Part shown: piece by piece, positions 42,092-50,484 of the stretch
Layout: each line of letters opens with the position of its first letter
How positions within the stretch are numbered: the first letter of the stretch is position 1
NCBI GenBank assembly: GCA_023443285.1
Contig: JAEZVB010000137.1
Span: 1 to 64,000 of the forward strand
Source of the DNA: Bacillota bacterium
GTDB lineage: Bacteria > Bacillota > Negativicutes > Sporomusales > Sporomusaceae
Direction of reading: 5' to 3'
Length of the DNA stretch: 64,000 bases
Made by a program: the position numbers and the translations under genes
The notes under the pieces: model-generated
What the model was told of the DNA's origin: nothing
Databases searched by the model: none
Seen by the model: the letters and a program-made list of their open reading frames with translations, nothing else

Positions 42092-43427
42092 TCCAGTCAC
42101 CCGACTGAGTGGACTATTATCAGTGGAATTAACTATCGATAACGAAGTGATTCGGGAAGCTGATGTCAGTTGTACCATGTTCCGGGGATTTGAATATATT
42201 ATGCGTGAACATCATGTTACTGATGCTGTCTATTTAACACAACGCATTTGTGGCATATGCTCAACTGCTCACGGTGCCGTTGCAAGTTACTTATTAGATG
42301 CCCTATATGATAATGAAATTCAAGAAAACGCTCAGTATTTAAGAAATATCATGTTAGCCGCTGATTTCCTTCAAAATCATATCAGGCATTTTTATTTTTT
42401 TGGTCTACCAGACTACGTTGTTATGCCAAATTATCCACCATTTTTAGAGCAAAACTGTACCGATTGTCGGTTAACCTACGAAGATAACCATCGTGTAGCC
42501 TCTCATTATATTGAAGCTGTACAAATATCCGAAAAATGTCACCAGTTGCTGACTCTCTTCGGCGGAAAAGCACCTCATCAACATAGTTTCGTCCATGGAG
42601 GCGTAGCCGTAGCCCCAACTGCCGATAAAATTAATCAAGCACTTACGTTAATCCGGGATATTCGTAAATTTATTAGTCGTTGCCTTATGCCAGATACAGA
42701 GCTAATTGCCCACTGCTATAAGGACTATTTCACTATCGGCGAAACGCCAGGCCGTTTTCTATCTTTTGGCCTTTTTAAGTTTGGTAGTAAAAACGAACAG
42801 CTTCTATGGAAAGACGGCGTTCTTAGTGATCAATACTCCAAACCGAACCTGGATCTTCTCCAAGAAGACATAACCCATTCATGGTATGAACGTTCTCAAT
42901 CCCAAGTTAACTCCGAAGTTTGTCCTGCCCCCTACAAGCCAAATGCTTATTCTTGGACAAAGGCAGTGCTTTACAATAGCAAACATTACGAAGGCGGCCC
43001 CCTGGCACGCATGATATTTAATAGGTTCTATGCGGGCGGAACATCTACTATGGATCGAATTGTGGCTCGCTCATTAGAAACAGAGCTTATAGCGGAACTG
43101 GCAGAGAAGTGGCTTAACGAACTTGAACCTGGTGAACCACCAATTGAACAGAAAAGGGAACTGATTGCGGATCAGGCTATTGCCGTAACAGACGCCATGC
43201 GGGGGCCATTGCTCCATAGCGCTCAGATTAAAGATGAAAAAGTCAAATATTATGACATCATCACACCTACCGTTTGGAACTTTTCGCCTAAAGATGCAAA
43301 AGGTCGCCGAGGTCCTGTCGAGTCAGCTCTGGTAGGCACAAACATTCCATCCCCCGAATTAAAATACGTTATCCTCGGACGAATAATCCGTTCATTTGAT
43401 CCCTGTATTTCATGTGCGACTCATTAA
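42066..43427 (+). CDS. [NiFe] hydrogenase large subunit without C-terminal maturation peptide
   Basis: The 453-residue protein carries both nickel-binding motifs: QRICGICSTAHG (L1) and FDPCISCATH (L2). The reading frame stops right after the L2 histidine, so the peptide usually removed by a maturation protease is absent, as in H2-sensing (HupV/HoxC) and some other hydrogenases. The start overlaps the small-subunit gene and has AAAGGAGA upstream. No maturation (hyp) or membrane-anchor genes lie nearby. Activity is plausible because all four active-site cysteines are present, but electron transfer through the altered small subunit is doubtful. Confidence 0.9.
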   Translation: MNPKKILFSPVTRLSGLLSVELTIDNEVIREADVSCTMFRGFEYIMREHHVTDAVYLTQRICGICSTAHGAVASYLLDALYDNEIQENAQYLRNIMLAADFLQNHIRHFYFFGLPDYVVMPNYPPFLEQNCTDCRLTYEDNHRVASHYIEAVQISEKCHQLLTLFGGKAPHQHSFVHGGVAVAPTADKINQALTLIRDIRKFISRCLMPDTELIAHCYKDYFTIGETPGRFLSFGLFKFGSKNEQLLWKDGVLSDQYSKPNLDLLQEDITHSWYERSQSQVNSEVCPAPYKPNAYSWTKAVLYNSKHYEGGPLARMIFNRFYAGGTSTMDRIVARSLETELIAELAEKWLNELEPGEPPIEQKRELIADQAIAVTDAMRGPLLHSAQIKDEKVKYYDIITPTVWNFSPKDAKGRRGPVESALVGTNIPSPELKYVILGRIIRSFDPCISCATH

Positions 43428-43522
43428 GTCGCCACCTTTTTATACTAAGTAATGCGCGTGTTTATTCTTGTCAAACTTTGAAAGTGCCGGTTAGGTCGTA
43501 AAGATATCCGCTTTAAAAATAT

Positions 43523-43576
43523 AACACCGCAAAATAGTAACCATATTATCATGGCTATTATTATACGGTGTTTTTG
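43523..43576 (+). terminator. Terminator after the hydrogenase genes
   Basis: AACACCG (43523-43529) pairs with CGGTGTT (43566-43572), with an inner AATAG/CTATT stem, followed by TTTTGTTTT. Confidence 0.75.
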
Positions 43577-43638
43577 TTTTGCCGTATTATTGCTGAGCAT
43601 AATTTGTTCAACTGGGGTTATTTAACTACACTACTTTA

Positions 43639-45027
43639 CTATTTAATCGGTTCAAGTGAAGCTTGAAAGTGACGCAAAATCGGTGGTTCCCAGGTAATTT
43701 TGTAACCACGCTTAATTTCACACGCTCTTTCTTTGATGGCAATCAAGGCCTCGGCCATCACATCAAAATGAGCCTGAGTATAAACACGCCGCGGAATGGC
43801 AAGACGGGTAAATTCAAATTCAGCACGCAACTGCTCTTTGGTATCCGGATCATTGCCTAACATATAAGAACCTATATCACAGGCGCGAATGCCGGCTTCC
43901 TTATAAAGCTCAATCGCTAAAACCTGCCCAGGAAACTCATAGTACGGAATCTGCGGAAACATGGCTGCGGCATCCACAAATACTCCATGGCCGCCAACTG
44001 GCGACTGATACGAGATACCTGCTTCATCCAGGCGAGATGCCAGATATTCGAGCTGGCCAATACGGTATCTGAGATAATTCTCATCAAGGCCTTCATAAAG
44101 CCCAATCGCGAGTGCCTCTAGGTCACGTCCAGAAAGGCCGCCGTAGGTTGTAAAACCTTCATAAGAAATACACCGAGCCTTGATTGGCAAAATCAGCGGC
44201 GAGTTTGCATCCTTGACACCAATTAAGCCCCCCATATTTACTATGGTATCCTTCTTGGCAGACATGGTAAACATATCGGCACAGTCAAACATAGCTCTAA
44301 TGATTTCCTTAATGGATTTGTCCTTAAACTCCTCTTCGCGTTGTTTAATAAAGTACGCATTTTCCGCATAACGAGCAGCATCAATACACAAAGGAATATT
44401 ATACTTCTTACAAACCGCAGCTACCTCACGCACATTTTGTACCGATACAGGCTGACCGCCGGCTGAATTATTAGTAACCGTCACAACTACCAGCCCAACA
44501 GTATCAGCACCATGCTCCAGAACCGTTCTTTCCAATTTTTCAACATCCATATTGCCTTTGAAAGGAGCCCGTTTGGCAGGATCTTTTGCTTCTTCTACAA
44601 CGCAGTCGATGGCTCTTGCTCCACAAAGCTCTACATGCGCTCTTGTTGTATCAAAGAACATATTGGAAATAGCCACTTTACCCTTATCCAGCAGAGTGCC
44701 AAAGAGTACTTTTTCTGCAGCACGTCCCTGGTGAACAGGCTGAATATAACCATAATTAAAAATATCCTTGCCAGCCTCGACAAGCTTATAATAACTGGAA
44801 GATCCCGCATAGGCCTCATCGCCCCGCATAATTCCAGCCCACATTTGATCAGACATAGCATTAGTTCCAGAGTCTGTAAGAAGGTCAATGTAAACATCTT
44901 CGCCAGCAAGATTAAATACGTTGTAGTTTGCTTCTTGGATTTTACGCTCTCGCTCCTCGCGGGTAAGCATCTTTATCGGTTCTACCATTTTGATGCGAAA
45001 AGGTTCTGGAATATATTTTACTGCCAT
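43639..45027 (-). CDS. tnaA: Tryptophanase (tryptophan indole-lyase)
   Basis: This 462-residue PLP enzyme splits L-tryptophan into indole, pyruvate and ammonia. It has EPFRIKMVEPIKML, DVYIDLLTDSGTNAMS, GDEAYAGS, TNNSAGGQPVS, the PLP lysine in TMSAKKDTIVNMGG and a C-terminal RLAIPRRVYTQAHFDVM. Tyrosine phenol-lyase is very similar, but its substrate-determining arginine (SMERG) is absent: the sequence here is CDIGSYMLG, matching tryptophanase, and FDTTRAH carries the tryptophanase-type Asp. GGGAGGAC precedes the ATG. A sigma-54 promoter and activator sites lie just upstream, next to the regulator gene. Confidence 0.92.
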   Translation of the reverse strand: MAVKYIPEPFRIKMVEPIKMLTREERERKIQEANYNVFNLAGEDVYIDLLTDSGTNAMSDQMWAGIMRGDEAYAGSSSYYKLVEAGKDIFNYGYIQPVHQGRAAEKVLFGTLLDKGKVAISNMFFDTTRAHVELCGARAIDCVVEEAKDPAKRAPFKGNMDVEKLERTVLEHGADTVGLVVVTVTNNSAGGQPVSVQNVREVAAVCKKYNIPLCIDAARYAENAYFIKQREEEFKDKSIKEIIRAMFDCADMFTMSAKKDTIVNMGGLIGVKDANSPLILPIKARCISYEGFTTYGGLSGRDLEALAIGLYEGLDENYLRYRIGQLEYLASRLDEAGISYQSPVGGHGVFVDAAAMFPQIPYYEFPGQVLAIELYKEAGIRACDIGSYMLGNDPDTKEQLRAEFEFTRLAIPRRVYTQAHFDVMAEALIAIKERACEIKRGYKITWEPPILRHFQASLEPIK

Positions 45028-45094
45028 AGAAAAGTCCTCCCGTTAATTTATTCCCCAAAGGCGCTTGCCGAATATGAGTTATTTATTCATAATC

Positions 45095-45109
45095 GCAAAT
45101 ATCATGCCA
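45095..45109 (-). promoter_or_regulatory. Sigma-54 promoter of tnaA
   Basis: The minus strand reads TGGCATGATATTTGC, a full match to the -24/-12 pattern TGGCAYRN4TTGC with correct spacing. The start of transcription would be near 45083, about 57 bases before the tnaA ATG. Confidence 0.85.
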
Positions 45110-45137
45110 ACAAAAAGAAACGTTCTAACCACTGAAA

Positions 45138-45166
45138 AAGAGGCTGCCTTATTCGAACAGCCTCTT
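45138..45166 (-). terminator. Terminator of the sigma-54 activator gene
   Basis: AAGAGGCTG (45138-45146) pairs with CAGCCTCTT (45158-45166). It lies between the activator's stop codon and the tnaA promoter and insulates tnaA. Confidence 0.75.
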
Positions 45167-45180
45167 CTTGTTCATTTTTC

Positions 45181-45220
45181 TTGATAAAATTTCTTATCAA
45201 TCGATAAAAATAGTTATCAA
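45181..45220. promoter_or_regulatory. Two tandem 20-base activator sites (enhancer) for tnaA
   Basis: Site 1, TTGATAAAATTTCTTATCAA, is a perfect dyad (TTGATAA, six bases, TTATCAA). Site 2 at 45201-45220 repeats it with one mismatch (TCGATAA, six bases, TTATCAA). Centres are 20 bases apart, two helical turns, and lie about 90-110 bases upstream of the sigma-54 promoter. The six-base spacer copies the layout of TyrR boxes. Confidence 0.8.
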
Positions 45221-45225
45221 TATTT

Positions 45226-46836
45226 TTACTTTTTTTGAATTTTATATTCATGCATTTTATTTAATATAGTAGTATTCGATACGCCTAAAATCTGTCCGGC
45301 TAACCGGGAGGAAGGATATGTTTCTATGACTTTACGAAGAACTTCTGTTTCAACCTTTGCTACAATTTCCTTTAAATGAGGCCAACCCTCAGCCAAAGGA
45401 ATTTCCACTTGCAGCGTTTGCGAAGGGTCGTGAATAGGTTTGCTGTTTTTCAGAGTATCACTTAACCCCGCCCAAGTCAAAATATGCTCAGTAGTTATTT
45501 CTGTTGTATCTATTAAATTAATTAAACGTTCCAATGTGTTTTCCAGTTGACGTACATTTCCTGGCCATTCCTGTGCTAGAAAAAGTTCCATACTTTCCTT
45601 TGTCAAATAGACTTCCGGTTTGCCTAATTTGGCACATATTTTTCGAATCAAATGCTGCGCAAGTAGCGGAATATCCTCTTTTCGCTCTCTTAGCGGCGGA
45701 ATAAACAAGGGGATGACATTTAATCGGTAATATAAATCCTCTCGAAACTCACCGTTTTTTACCATGTATTCCAGATTGCGATGGGTAGCGGCAATAACTC
45801 GCACATCCACCTTTATTTCGCTATTTCCACCTAGTCTGCGAATAGTACCCTCTTGCAATACACGCAGTAACTGCACCTGCAGACGCGGAGAGATATCACC
45901 AATTTCATCCAGAAACAAAGTACCCCCGTTTGCGTGCTCGAACAACCCTTTTTTACCGCCTTTTACTGCACCGGTAAAAGCCCCTTCTTCATAACCAAAC
46001 AATTCGCTTTCCAGCAGTGATTCTGCCAAAGCGCTACAGTTTATCGGAATAAACGGAGTTCTATTTCCATTCCCCTCCACATGAATGGCTTGAGCAAACA
46101 GTTCTTTGCCCGAACCGCTTTCCCCACGCAGCAAAATAGTGGATGAACTTCTCGCAACCATACGCGCTGAAGCTATAAGGCGCATCATTTGCTGACTTTG
46201 ATGAACAATATCAGCAAAGGTTGTCATATAGCGCAATTTATCAGCTTTTAATATTGCCTGCTCCACTTGCTGAAAATCCTGGATTGTATAGACTACACCA
46301 ATAATTCGACCCTGATTATTGCGAATGGAGATACTGCTGGACAAAAAACGTATTGTCCGCCCAAAGCGTTTTATTTCATACTCTTTTAGTCGATAAGCCT
46401 GACCTGCATGCAAGGTTTCAAGCATTGCCGAGTTTTCTCCCAGTAGTTCCTCTGCATGTAAGCCTAGCACTTCTTCCCTATTACAAGCTAATATTTTACA
46501 TGCTACACCATTAATATGAGATATTCGGCTCTTCTTATCAATGGCCAAAACACCTTCGCTTACAGAATTAAGAATAGTACGCAATTCAATTTCTTTTTCT
46601 TTATAGGGCATTTGTTCGCGAAAGGATATAGACTTAATATGTTCCATTTTTTCTAATTCTGTCACCAACTTTTGGATTTGCCCATTAGAATCACACTGAA
46701 TTTGCAAAGCCATGCCATGGCCTGGTATTACTTCCATCGCAATTTTATCAATAGCGTTATCTTCAGTAAGTTTAAAGATTTTATACCCCAATCCCGGAGA
46801 ATTGATAAACTCTATTTGTAATATATATTCTTGCAT
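45226..46836 (-). CDS. TyrR-like sigma-54-dependent activator (ACT-like, PAS, AAA+, HTH)
   Basis: The 536-residue protein has an N-terminal ACT-like region (about 1-75), a PAS domain (about 85-195), an AAA+ domain with Walker A GESGSGKE, the sigma-54 contact loop GAFTGA and Walker B GGTLFLDEIGD, and a C-terminal TyrR-type helix-turn-helix (SSRLAGQILGVSNTTILNKMHEYKI). GAFTGA means it activates sigma-54 polymerase. It sits next to tnaA, with two dyads and a sigma-54 promoter between them, so it is very probably the amino-acid-responsive activator of tryptophanase. GAGGTGAGG precedes the ATG. The ligand (tryptophan or another aromatic amino acid) is inferred. Confidence 0.92.
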   Translation of the reverse strand: MQEYILQIEFINSPGLGYKIFKLTEDNAIDKIAMEVIPGHGMALQIQCDSNGQIQKLVTELEKMEHIKSISFREQMPYKEKEIELRTILNSVSEGVLAIDKKSRISHINGVACKILACNREEVLGLHAEELLGENSAMLETLHAGQAYRLKEYEIKRFGRTIRFLSSSISIRNNQGRIIGVVYTIQDFQQVEQAILKADKLRYMTTFADIVHQSQQMMRLIASARMVARSSSTILLRGESGSGKELFAQAIHVEGNGNRTPFIPINCSALAESLLESELFGYEEGAFTGAVKGGKKGLFEHANGGTLFLDEIGDISPRLQVQLLRVLQEGTIRRLGGNSEIKVDVRVIAATHRNLEYMVKNGEFREDLYYRLNVIPLFIPPLRERKEDIPLLAQHLIRKICAKLGKPEVYLTKESMELFLAQEWPGNVRQLENTLERLINLIDTTEITTEHILTWAGLSDTLKNSKPIHDPSQTLQVEIPLAEGWPHLKEIVAKVETEVLRKVIETYPSSRLAGQILGVSNTTILNKMHEYKIQKK

Positions 46837-47030
46837 AATTGCCTCACCTCTCGCGCAAAAAAGTACTATTAACTATTCATCAATACTGGATCTATTATAG
46901 CAAAAATCGCATTATCTTGCCTTACCCATTCTATTTAGTTGGGATACCATTACACATAAAAACTTTCCCAAAAGCACTGATACTCTTAATTACTGTTTTT
47001 TTAAGTAAATTTTCTTCTTCTGTGATTCGT

Positions 47031-47073
47031 ATCACATTCATCCTTTTGCATATTCACTATAATAATGTCAAAG
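47031..47073 (+). promoter_or_regulatory. Crp/Fnr-type operator and promoter of hcp
   Basis: TGTGATTCGTATCACA (47031-47046) is a perfect Crp/Fnr/HcpR-style palindrome. TATAAT lies at 47068-47073, which puts the palindrome centre close to -41, the class II activator position. No good -35 is present, as expected for an activated promoter. Confidence 0.78.
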
Positions 47074-47112
47074 GACAATGAATACCGTTTCACATATAAG
47101 GAGGAACAAATT

Positions 47113-48831
47113 ATGTCTATGTTTTGCTATCAATGCCAAGAAGCTGCCAAAGGTAAAGGCTGCACCATGCGCGGTGTGTGTGGAAAAACAGCCGATGTTG
47201 CCAACCTGCAGGATTTACTCATTTATACGCTAAAAGGAATTTCGATCTATACCTTAGAAGCCCGCAAAGCAGGTATTGCGACCCTAGAAGCTGATAAGTT
47301 CATCATGGAAGGCTTATTTGCCACAATTACCAATGCTAATTTTGATAAAAGTCGTTTTGTCACCTTAGTCAACCAGGCCTTCACCATTCGTGAAGCGGTC
47401 AAAACCTCACTGGCAAAGAAAGGGATTTCACTTGCTGGTGCTGACGAAAACACCAAGTCCATCTGGCAAAAACTCTCGTCCTGGTTCTCTAGCGAAAGTG
47501 AATGCCAGCCGCTGCATGACAGTGCTGTCTGGTTGGCTGACAACACAGCAGCTTTAGAAAGCAAAGCTGCTACTGTCGGTATTTTAGCTACCGTGAATGA
47601 AGATGTGCGTTCGTTACGCGAATTACTAGTCTATGGGGTTAAAGGGATGGCCGCCTATGCCGAGCATGCCTTTGCTTTAGGCTATAAAGAGGATGCACTT
47701 TTTGCCTATATGCAAAAAGCCTTGGCCGCTACCCTTGATGATACCTTGACTGCCGATGATTTAGTTGCACTAATTATGGAATGCGGCAAATACGGCGTTG
47801 ACGTCATGGCGCTATTAGATAAAGCCAATACGACCACCTATGGCAATCCGGAAATCAGCAAAGTCAATATTGGCGTCCGCAATAAACCAGGCATCCTCAT
47901 CAGCGGCCATGACTTGAAAGATCTAGAAGAATTGCTGGAGCAAACAAAAGGTACAGGCGTTGACATCTATACTCACGGCGAAATGCTGCCTGCACACTAC
48001 TATCCGGCTTTTAAAAAATATGATCACTTTGTCGGCAACTATGGCAACGCTTGGTGGCTGCAGGATAAAGAATTTGAAGCCTTTAACGGGCCTATCCTGA
48101 TGACGACAAATTGCTTAGTGCCGCCAAAAGGTAGCTATATAGATCGTGTTTACGTAACTGGTGTAGTTGGCTATGAAGGCTTGAAGCAAATTGGCGAACG
48201 TAAAAACGGCAAACCCAAAGATTTTTCAACCATCATTGCTCATGCAAAACGTTGCTCACCGCCACAAGAAATTGAAAAAGGCGAAATTGTCGGAGGCTTT
48301 GCCCACAACCAAGTTCTGGCTCTGGCAGATAAAGTTGTCGATGCTGTCAAAAGTGGTGCTATCAAACGTTTCTTCGTCATGGCAGGCTGCGATGGCCGCA
48401 TGAAAGGCCGCGATTATTATGAGGAATTCGCCAAAAAATTACCGCAAGACACTGTCATTTTGACTGCCGGTTGCGCCAAATACCGCTATAACAAACTGGC
48501 CTTAGGCGATATTGGCGGCATTCCGCGTGTCTTAGATGCAGGCCAATGCAATGACTCTTACTCACTAGCCATCATTGCCTTGAAGCTCAAAGAAGTCTTT
48601 GGTTTAGATGATGTCAATAAACTCCCTATTTCTTATAACATCGCTTGGTATGAACAAAAAGCCGTCATTGTACTCTTAGCCCTCTTATACCTTGGTGTAA
48701 AAAACATCCATCTCGGCCCTACCCTGCCAGCCTTCCTCTCACCCAATGTAGCTAAAGTACTGGTAGAAAATTTCGGCATCGGCGGCATTTCCACACCAGA
48801 TGCAGATATTAAAATGTTTATGGGGGAGTAG
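47113..48831 (+). CDS. hcp: Hydroxylamine reductase / hybrid cluster protein (Hcp)
   Basis: The 572-residue protein starts MSMFCYQCQEAAKGKGCTMRGVCGK, with the N-terminal cysteines that bind a [4Fe-4S] cluster. The hybrid-cluster ligands appear in GHDLKDLEELLEQ, THGEMLPAHYYP, TNCLVPPKGSY, AGCDGRMKGRDYYEEF, TAGCAKYRYNKL and DAGQCNDSYS. Hcp reduces NO or hydroxylamine and protects against nitrosative stress. The start at 47113 has AAGGAGGA upstream; the frame reaches further back but without a ribosome binding site. The Crp/Fnr-type site upstream points to control by an HcpR-like regulator. Confidence 0.95.
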   Translation: MSMFCYQCQEAAKGKGCTMRGVCGKTADVANLQDLLIYTLKGISIYTLEARKAGIATLEADKFIMEGLFATITNANFDKSRFVTLVNQAFTIREAVKTSLAKKGISLAGADENTKSIWQKLSSWFSSESECQPLHDSAVWLADNTAALESKAATVGILATVNEDVRSLRELLVYGVKGMAAYAEHAFALGYKEDALFAYMQKALAATLDDTLTADDLVALIMECGKYGVDVMALLDKANTTTYGNPEISKVNIGVRNKPGILISGHDLKDLEELLEQTKGTGVDIYTHGEMLPAHYYPAFKKYDHFVGNYGNAWWLQDKEFEAFNGPILMTTNCLVPPKGSYIDRVYVTGVVGYEGLKQIGERKNGKPKDFSTIIAHAKRCSPPQEIEKGEIVGGFAHNQVLALADKVVDAVKSGAIKRFFVMAGCDGRMKGRDYYEEFAKKLPQDTVILTAGCAKYRYNKLALGDIGGIPRVLDAGQCNDSYSLAIIALKLKEVFGLDDVNKLPISYNIAWYEQKAVIVLLALLYLGVKNIHLGPTLPAFLSPNVAKVLVENFGIGGISTPDADIKMFMGE

Positions 48832-48894
48832 TTATCCACCATTCTTGATAATATAAATTGGTCATTTCATATAAATTGTAATAATTGAAACCTC

Positions 48895-48946
48895 AAACAC
48901 CCATCAGATCACTTACTTTTTAAGTAATCTGATGGGTGTTTTCTTT
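48895..48946 (+). terminator. Terminator after hcp
   Basis: AAACACCCATCAGAT (48895-48909) pairs with ATCTGATGGGTGTTT (48927-48941), followed by TCTTTT. The remaining bases to 49166 contain no recognisable gene. Confidence 0.88.
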
Positions 48947-49166
48947 TAAGAAAGTGATGAAGTAATAAAAGATTGCCTAAATTTTATAGGCAAATCATTA
49001 ATCTTTTAGGTTTCTGCATTATCAAACATAAAGTATCATTAAGCTATAAAATAGCATAATTACAAATGGTCGAGTATAGAATTCATAATTTTTCTGTTAA
49101 AAGCACAATACATTCAAGCTTAATAAATGAAATTAAATTTGTAATAAGAGAAAGGAGTCTATAGTC

Positions 49167-49307
49167 ATGCACATTCAAGAACCTGCTGTTATGTGTACAT
49201 TTGATCACAAAAACGATCCTGTCGGTTGTGATGGTGAATGCTGGCACTGTACCCATAATGTCGATTATCTAGATAAGTTTAAAGACATGCCGGCGAGTGT
49301 AAAGTAA
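49167..49307 (+). CDS. 46-residue cysteine-rich protein
   Basis: AAAGGAGTC precedes an ATG that opens 46 codons: MHIQEPAVMCTFDHKND, then PVGCDGECWHCTHNVDYLDK, ending at TAA 49307. Four cysteines (10, 23, 27, 30) in the pattern C-x12-C-x3-C-x2-C could bind one zinc or iron-sulfur centre. The strong ribosome binding site and isolated position between hcp and a converging lipoprotein gene support a real gene. No family recognised. Confidence 0.65.
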   Translation: MHIQEPAVMCTFDHKNDPVGCDGECWHCTHNVDYLDKFKDMPASVK

Positions 49308-49316
49308 TCTATCTCA

Positions 49317-49814
49317 TTATTTGCCCTGATATTCAAATTCTACACTTCTCGCAAAAAGATAATAGTATTCCATTAACTCTAACGTCCGATTTCGCAAACG
49401 CTGTTTTTGCGCTTTCAACTCCTGGATTGAGCCTTGGCTTCCAAGCTTCCGTTCATTGTTCCATACAGCACCTACGAACTTTGTTTCTTGGGTGTGCCAC
49501 TGCAACCAACCCACCTGAGAATCAATCAGTATGTCTATTTGCTGGTTGTTAAGCTTTTTCATCAATTTTTGATATATGAGATTCAATTCTCGATCCCACA
49601 ATTTAATATATTTTGCTTCTAGCTCGCCATACGCTATTGTGGTATTGGCAGCGACAAAATCCATTTTGTAGTCTCTATCCAAGGGATTTTGCTCAACCTG
49701 CTCCAAAAAATCGCCTGAATAGTCGTATACCCCACTTTCAGCGCGTACACCGCCGCTGCTACATGCTACACAGCATAAGAACATTAAAACCGAGATTATT
49801 TTACACCATTTCAT
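49317..49814 (-). CDS. LprI-like (DUF1311) lipoprotein
   Basis: The 165-residue protein has a lipoprotein-type signal (LMFLCCVAC) and a helical domain with ELEAKYIKLWDRELNLIYQKLMKKL and QVGWLQWHTQETKF, the pattern of DUF1311/LprI proteins, some of which inhibit lysozyme. It converges on the small cysteine-rich gene. Its role here is unknown. Confidence 0.75.
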   Translation of the reverse strand: MKWCKIISVLMFLCCVACSSGGVRAESGVYDYSGDFLEQVEQNPLDRDYKMDFVAANTTIAYGELEAKYIKLWDRELNLIYQKLMKKLNNQQIDILIDSQVGWLQWHTQETKFVGAVWNNERKLGSQGSIQELKAQKQRLRNRTLELMEYYYLFARSVEFEYQGK

Positions 49815-49912
49815 ACTTTTCCCTCCCCAATATTAATCCTGTAGCTATCCCAAAAACGAAGCAACCGGCTGTTTACTGTCTTTATAATGTTCCAACGACG
49901 AAACGGGATAAA

Positions 49913-49949
49913 AACTGCGTCAACTAAACAATGTTTAGCTGACGCAGTT
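49913..49949 (-). terminator. Terminator of the 79-residue gene
   Basis: AACTGCGTCAACTAAAC (49913-49929) pairs with GTTTAGCTGACGCAGTT (49933-49949, one mismatch). Confidence 0.8.
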
Positions 49950-49951
49950 CT

Positions 49952-50191
49952 TTAGCAAACTAAGCGATATTCGCCTGAAAGGTAATTGCGAAAAGCCCTA
50001 AGAACTTCTTCCCGTACTTCATCTTGCGTAACCAACCAGTCAGCAAATCCTTTAAGTACACCAGCATTATTAGCTGCATCGGCAATACGCCGGACATCGC
50101 TTTTGGAAAGTTTTGCGGGGGTTTCTGCAACTAAATTTACTAAACTAAGATAACTGATGTTAAAAATGGCCTTACGATTAATTTTAGTCAT
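49952..50191 (-). CDS. Uncharacterised 79-residue protein with phage-type promoter
   Basis: The frame MTKINRKAIFNISYLSLVNLVA... ends SGEYRLVC and is basic, helical and soluble. No family is recognised. The sequence upstream (50227-50294) copies the promoter and operator block of the phage operon at 55.9 kb, so the gene is probably part of the phage element or of its repressor regulon, and the element's left edge may lie near 49.9 kb. Confidence 0.6.
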   Translation of the reverse strand: MTKINRKAIFNISYLSLVNLVAETPAKLSKSDVRRIADAANNAGVLKGFADWLVTQDEVREEVLRAFRNYLSGEYRLVC

Positions 50192-50226
50192 TTGTATCAG
50201 CCTCCAGTTATGCGAATATTGGTACT

Positions 50227-50294
50227 TATATAACCATTGTGTGCATATTTTATGCCTTTAGTTCCACACTTTATATGTTCCTAAGTTATAACTA
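50227..50294 (-). promoter_or_regulatory. Phage-type promoter/operator upstream of the 79-residue gene
   Basis: The minus strand carries GGAACATATAAAGT and, 27 bases on, ACAATGGTTATA. Both blocks recur in the same order in the promoter at 55881-55934. The ACTTTATATGTTCC half is at 50268-50281. The -10 here (CACAAT) is weak. Confidence 0.6.
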
Positions 50295-50379
50295 TGTGAT
50301 ATATTGGTATAAATAATGGTTGTCAGCTATAGTGTATCTATTGGTCTAAACGTAGTTCGCAACATTTGCTGCAACATAG

Positions 50380-50445
50380 GTTATATCTTTCGTAAAACTT
50401 TTTATATCTAAAGTGTTGACAGATATATGTTTCTCGTGTTAATAT
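50380..50445 (+). promoter_or_regulatory. Promoter and operator of the phage repressor
   Basis: Plus strand: -35 TTGACA (50416-50421), 18-base spacer, -10 TAATAT (50440-50445). Just upstream, 50380-50407 matches 55893-55920 at 22 of 28 positions (GTTATATCTTT core), which points to a shared operator. Confidence 0.65.
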
Positions 50446-50484
50446 AGGTTTAACGAAGGAGTAAAATATTAGGAGGTAATATAG

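Noticed and set aside
43639..45027. Tyrosine phenol-lyase instead of tryptophanase
   Set aside because: The arginine that defines tyrosine phenol-lyase is missing (CDIGSYMLG here) and FDTTRAH is tryptophanase-like; the neighbouring TyrR-like regulator alone does not decide.
44512..45135. 207-codon plus-strand frame opposite tnaA
   Set aside because: It is antisense to a clear enzyme gene, lacks a ribosome binding site and has no protein-like composition.
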